Of a stretch of DNA of 16,775 nt, positions 15,637-16,775 are shown piece after piece. The translations under genes and the position numbers were made by a program. The stretch is taken from the NCBI GenBank assembly GCA_902495325.1, contig CABUWK010000048.1, forward strand, positions 1 through 16,775, read 5' to 3'. The notes beneath the pieces are model-generated. The model worked only from the letters and a program-made list of their open reading frames with translations. It did not search any database and was not told the DNA's origin. The stretch comes from an uncultured Acidiphilium sp. GTDB taxonomy: Bacteria > Bacillota > Clostridia > Christensenellales > Borkfalkiaceae. The first letter of the stretch is position 1; every line of letters begins with the position of its first letter.

Positions 15637-16775
15637 ATGGCAAAATCGAGGCTGATAGGGGAATATCCGGTCATCGGGATCAGACCGACGATCGACGGCA
15701 GACGCGGCAAGATCAAGGTCAGAGAGTCGTTGGAAGACCAGACGATGAATATGGCGAAGTCCGCCGCAAAACTCATCGAAGAAAACGTTTTTTATTCGAA
15801 CGGAGAACACGTAAAAGTAATAATCGCCGATACGACGATCGGCAGAGTTGCCGAAGCGGCGGCTTGCGCGGACAAGTTCAAAAAAGCGGGCGTGGATATT
15901 ACGCTTACCGTCACTCCTTGCTGGTGCTACGGTGCGGAAACCATGGATATGGATCCTATGACGATAAAAGCGGTTTGGGGCTTTAACGGCACGGAAAGAC
16001 CGGGCGCCGTTTATCTCGCTTCGGTTCTTGCCACCCACGCACAGAAAGGCTTGCCCGCGTTCGGTATTTACGGACACGAAGTTCAGGAAGCCGACGATAC
16101 CTCTATCCCGGAAGACGTTCAGACCAAGATCCTGCGTTTTGCAAGAGCGGCTGTCGCGGTTGCGACAATGAGAGGAAAATCTTACCTTCAGATCGGTTCG
16201 GTTACGATGGGGATCGGCGGCTCGATCATCAGCCCCGAGTTTTTCGAGGAATATCTCGGAATGCGTGTGGAATCGGTGGACGAAGTGGAAATTATCCGCC
16301 GTATGACCGAAGGCATTTACGACGAGAAAGAATACGAAAAGGCTCTTGCGTGGGTCAAGGCGAAATGCCGCCCCGATTTTGACAAGAACCCGAAAGAACT
16401 GCAGAAAACGCCCGAACAGAAAGAAAAAGACTGGGAATTTACCGCAAAAATGGCGTGTATCATCAAAGACCTGTTCAACGGGAACAAGAATCTTCCCGAA
16501 GGCAGAGAAGAGGAGATGGTCGGGCATAACGCGATCGTCGGCGGTTTCCAGGGGCAACGCCAGTGGACGGATTTCTACCCGAACTGCGATTTCCCGGAAT
16601 CTATCCTCAATTCGTCGTTCGACTGGGAAGGCGCACGCGAACCTTACATTCTCGGCACCGAAAACGACACGCTCAACGCGACGAGCATGCTGTTTATGAA
16701 ACTTTTAACGGGCAGGGCGCAGATGTTCGCCGACGTTCGTACTTACTGGTCGGGCGAATCGGTTAAGCGTGTTAC
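15637..16775 (+). CDS. fucI: L-fucose isomerase (5' part, cut by the window edge)
   Basis: About 379 of roughly 590 codons are present, ending without a stop at the right edge. It converts L-fucose to L-fuculose, the first step of fucose breakdown; the family also accepts D-arabinose. Identity is clear from GIRPTIDGRRGKIKVRESLE, TVTPCWCYGAETMDMDP, GFNGTERPGAVYLA, GHEVQEADDTSIPEDV, VGGFQGQRQWTDFYPN and SSFDWEG. The Mn-binding catalytic residues E342 (in GTENDTLN) and D366 (in FADVRTYW) correspond to E337 and D361 of the E. coli enzyme, a constant offset of five. The third metal ligand (H528 in E. coli) lies outside the window. AAAGGAGA (15622-15629) precedes the ATG by 7 nt. Fuculokinase and fuculose-phosphate aldolase genes would be expected further downstream. 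Confidence 0.96.
   Translation, partial: MAKSRLIGEYPVIGIRPTIDGRRGKIKVRESLEDQTMNMAKSAAKLIEENVFYSNGEHVKVIIADTTIGRVAEAAACADKFKKAGVDITLTVTPCWCYGAETMDMDPMTIKAVWGFNGTERPGAVYLASVLATHAQKGLPAFGIYGHEVQEADDTSIPEDVQTKILRFARAAVAVATMRGKSYLQIGSVTMGIGGSIISPEFFEEYLGMRVESVDEVEIIRRMTEGIYDEKEYEKALAWVKAKCRPDFDKNPKELQKTPEQKEKDWEFTAKMACIIKDLFNGNKNLPEGREEEMVGHNAIVGGFQGQRQWTDFYPNCDFPESILNSSFDWEGAREPYILGTENDTLNATSMLFMKLLTGRAQMFADVRTYWSGESVKRV

Noticed and set aside
15589..16557. Minus-strand open frame opposite fucI
   Set aside because: The plus strand here encodes an unmistakable fucose isomerase with both visible catalytic metal ligands, so the antisense frame is a shadow.

Overview
This 16.8 kb window looks like a glycan-utilisation locus from a Gram-positive anaerobe, probably a gut Bacillota of the class Clostridia. 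The reasons are AGGAGG-type ribosome sites, sigma-A promoters, N-terminal lipoboxes, a MalF/MalG-type sugar importer without its own ATPase, and a GntR/LacI hybrid regulator. A finer placement (for example Christensenellales) is only an impression. There are nine genes: one on the minus strand and eight on the plus strand, the last cut by the window edge.

Layout. Positions 1-410 hold no convincing gene, but they contain a folded repeat element (180-265) and a pair of TCAGGATGAC repeats. A GntR/LacI-type regulator (411-1523, minus) is divergent from the main operon. The 296 bp between them contains an excellent sigma-A promoter (TTGACA-N17-TACAAT) overlapped by candidate operator repeats. The main operon is a solute-binding lipoprotein (1820-3178), two permeases (3178-4128 and 4141-5040), a GxGYxYP-family lipoprotein (5134-7521) and a 1493-residue secreted protein (7535-12016). 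That last protein has eight related beta-rich modules and a cysteine-containing C-terminal anchor-like tail. A hairpin without a T-tract follows, then a cytoplasmic GH38 alpha-mannosidase (12198-14855) closed by a strong intrinsic terminator. A separate promoter (TTGAAA-N17-TAAAAT) then drives fucU (L-fucose mutarotase) and fucI (L-fucose isomerase, 5' two thirds).

How the parts may work together (inference). The modular protein and the GxGYxYP lipoprotein would sit on the cell surface and bind or trim a glycan. The binding lipoprotein and permeases would import oligosaccharides, powered by an ATPase encoded elsewhere. The GH38 enzyme would remove alpha-mannose inside the cell, and FucU/FucI would start L-fucose breakdown. 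Mannose plus fucose fits fucosylated N-glycan or another fucose- and mannose-containing glycan. The least explained part is the pair of surface proteins: a family with poorly known activity next to a large module array with no recognisable catalytic domain.
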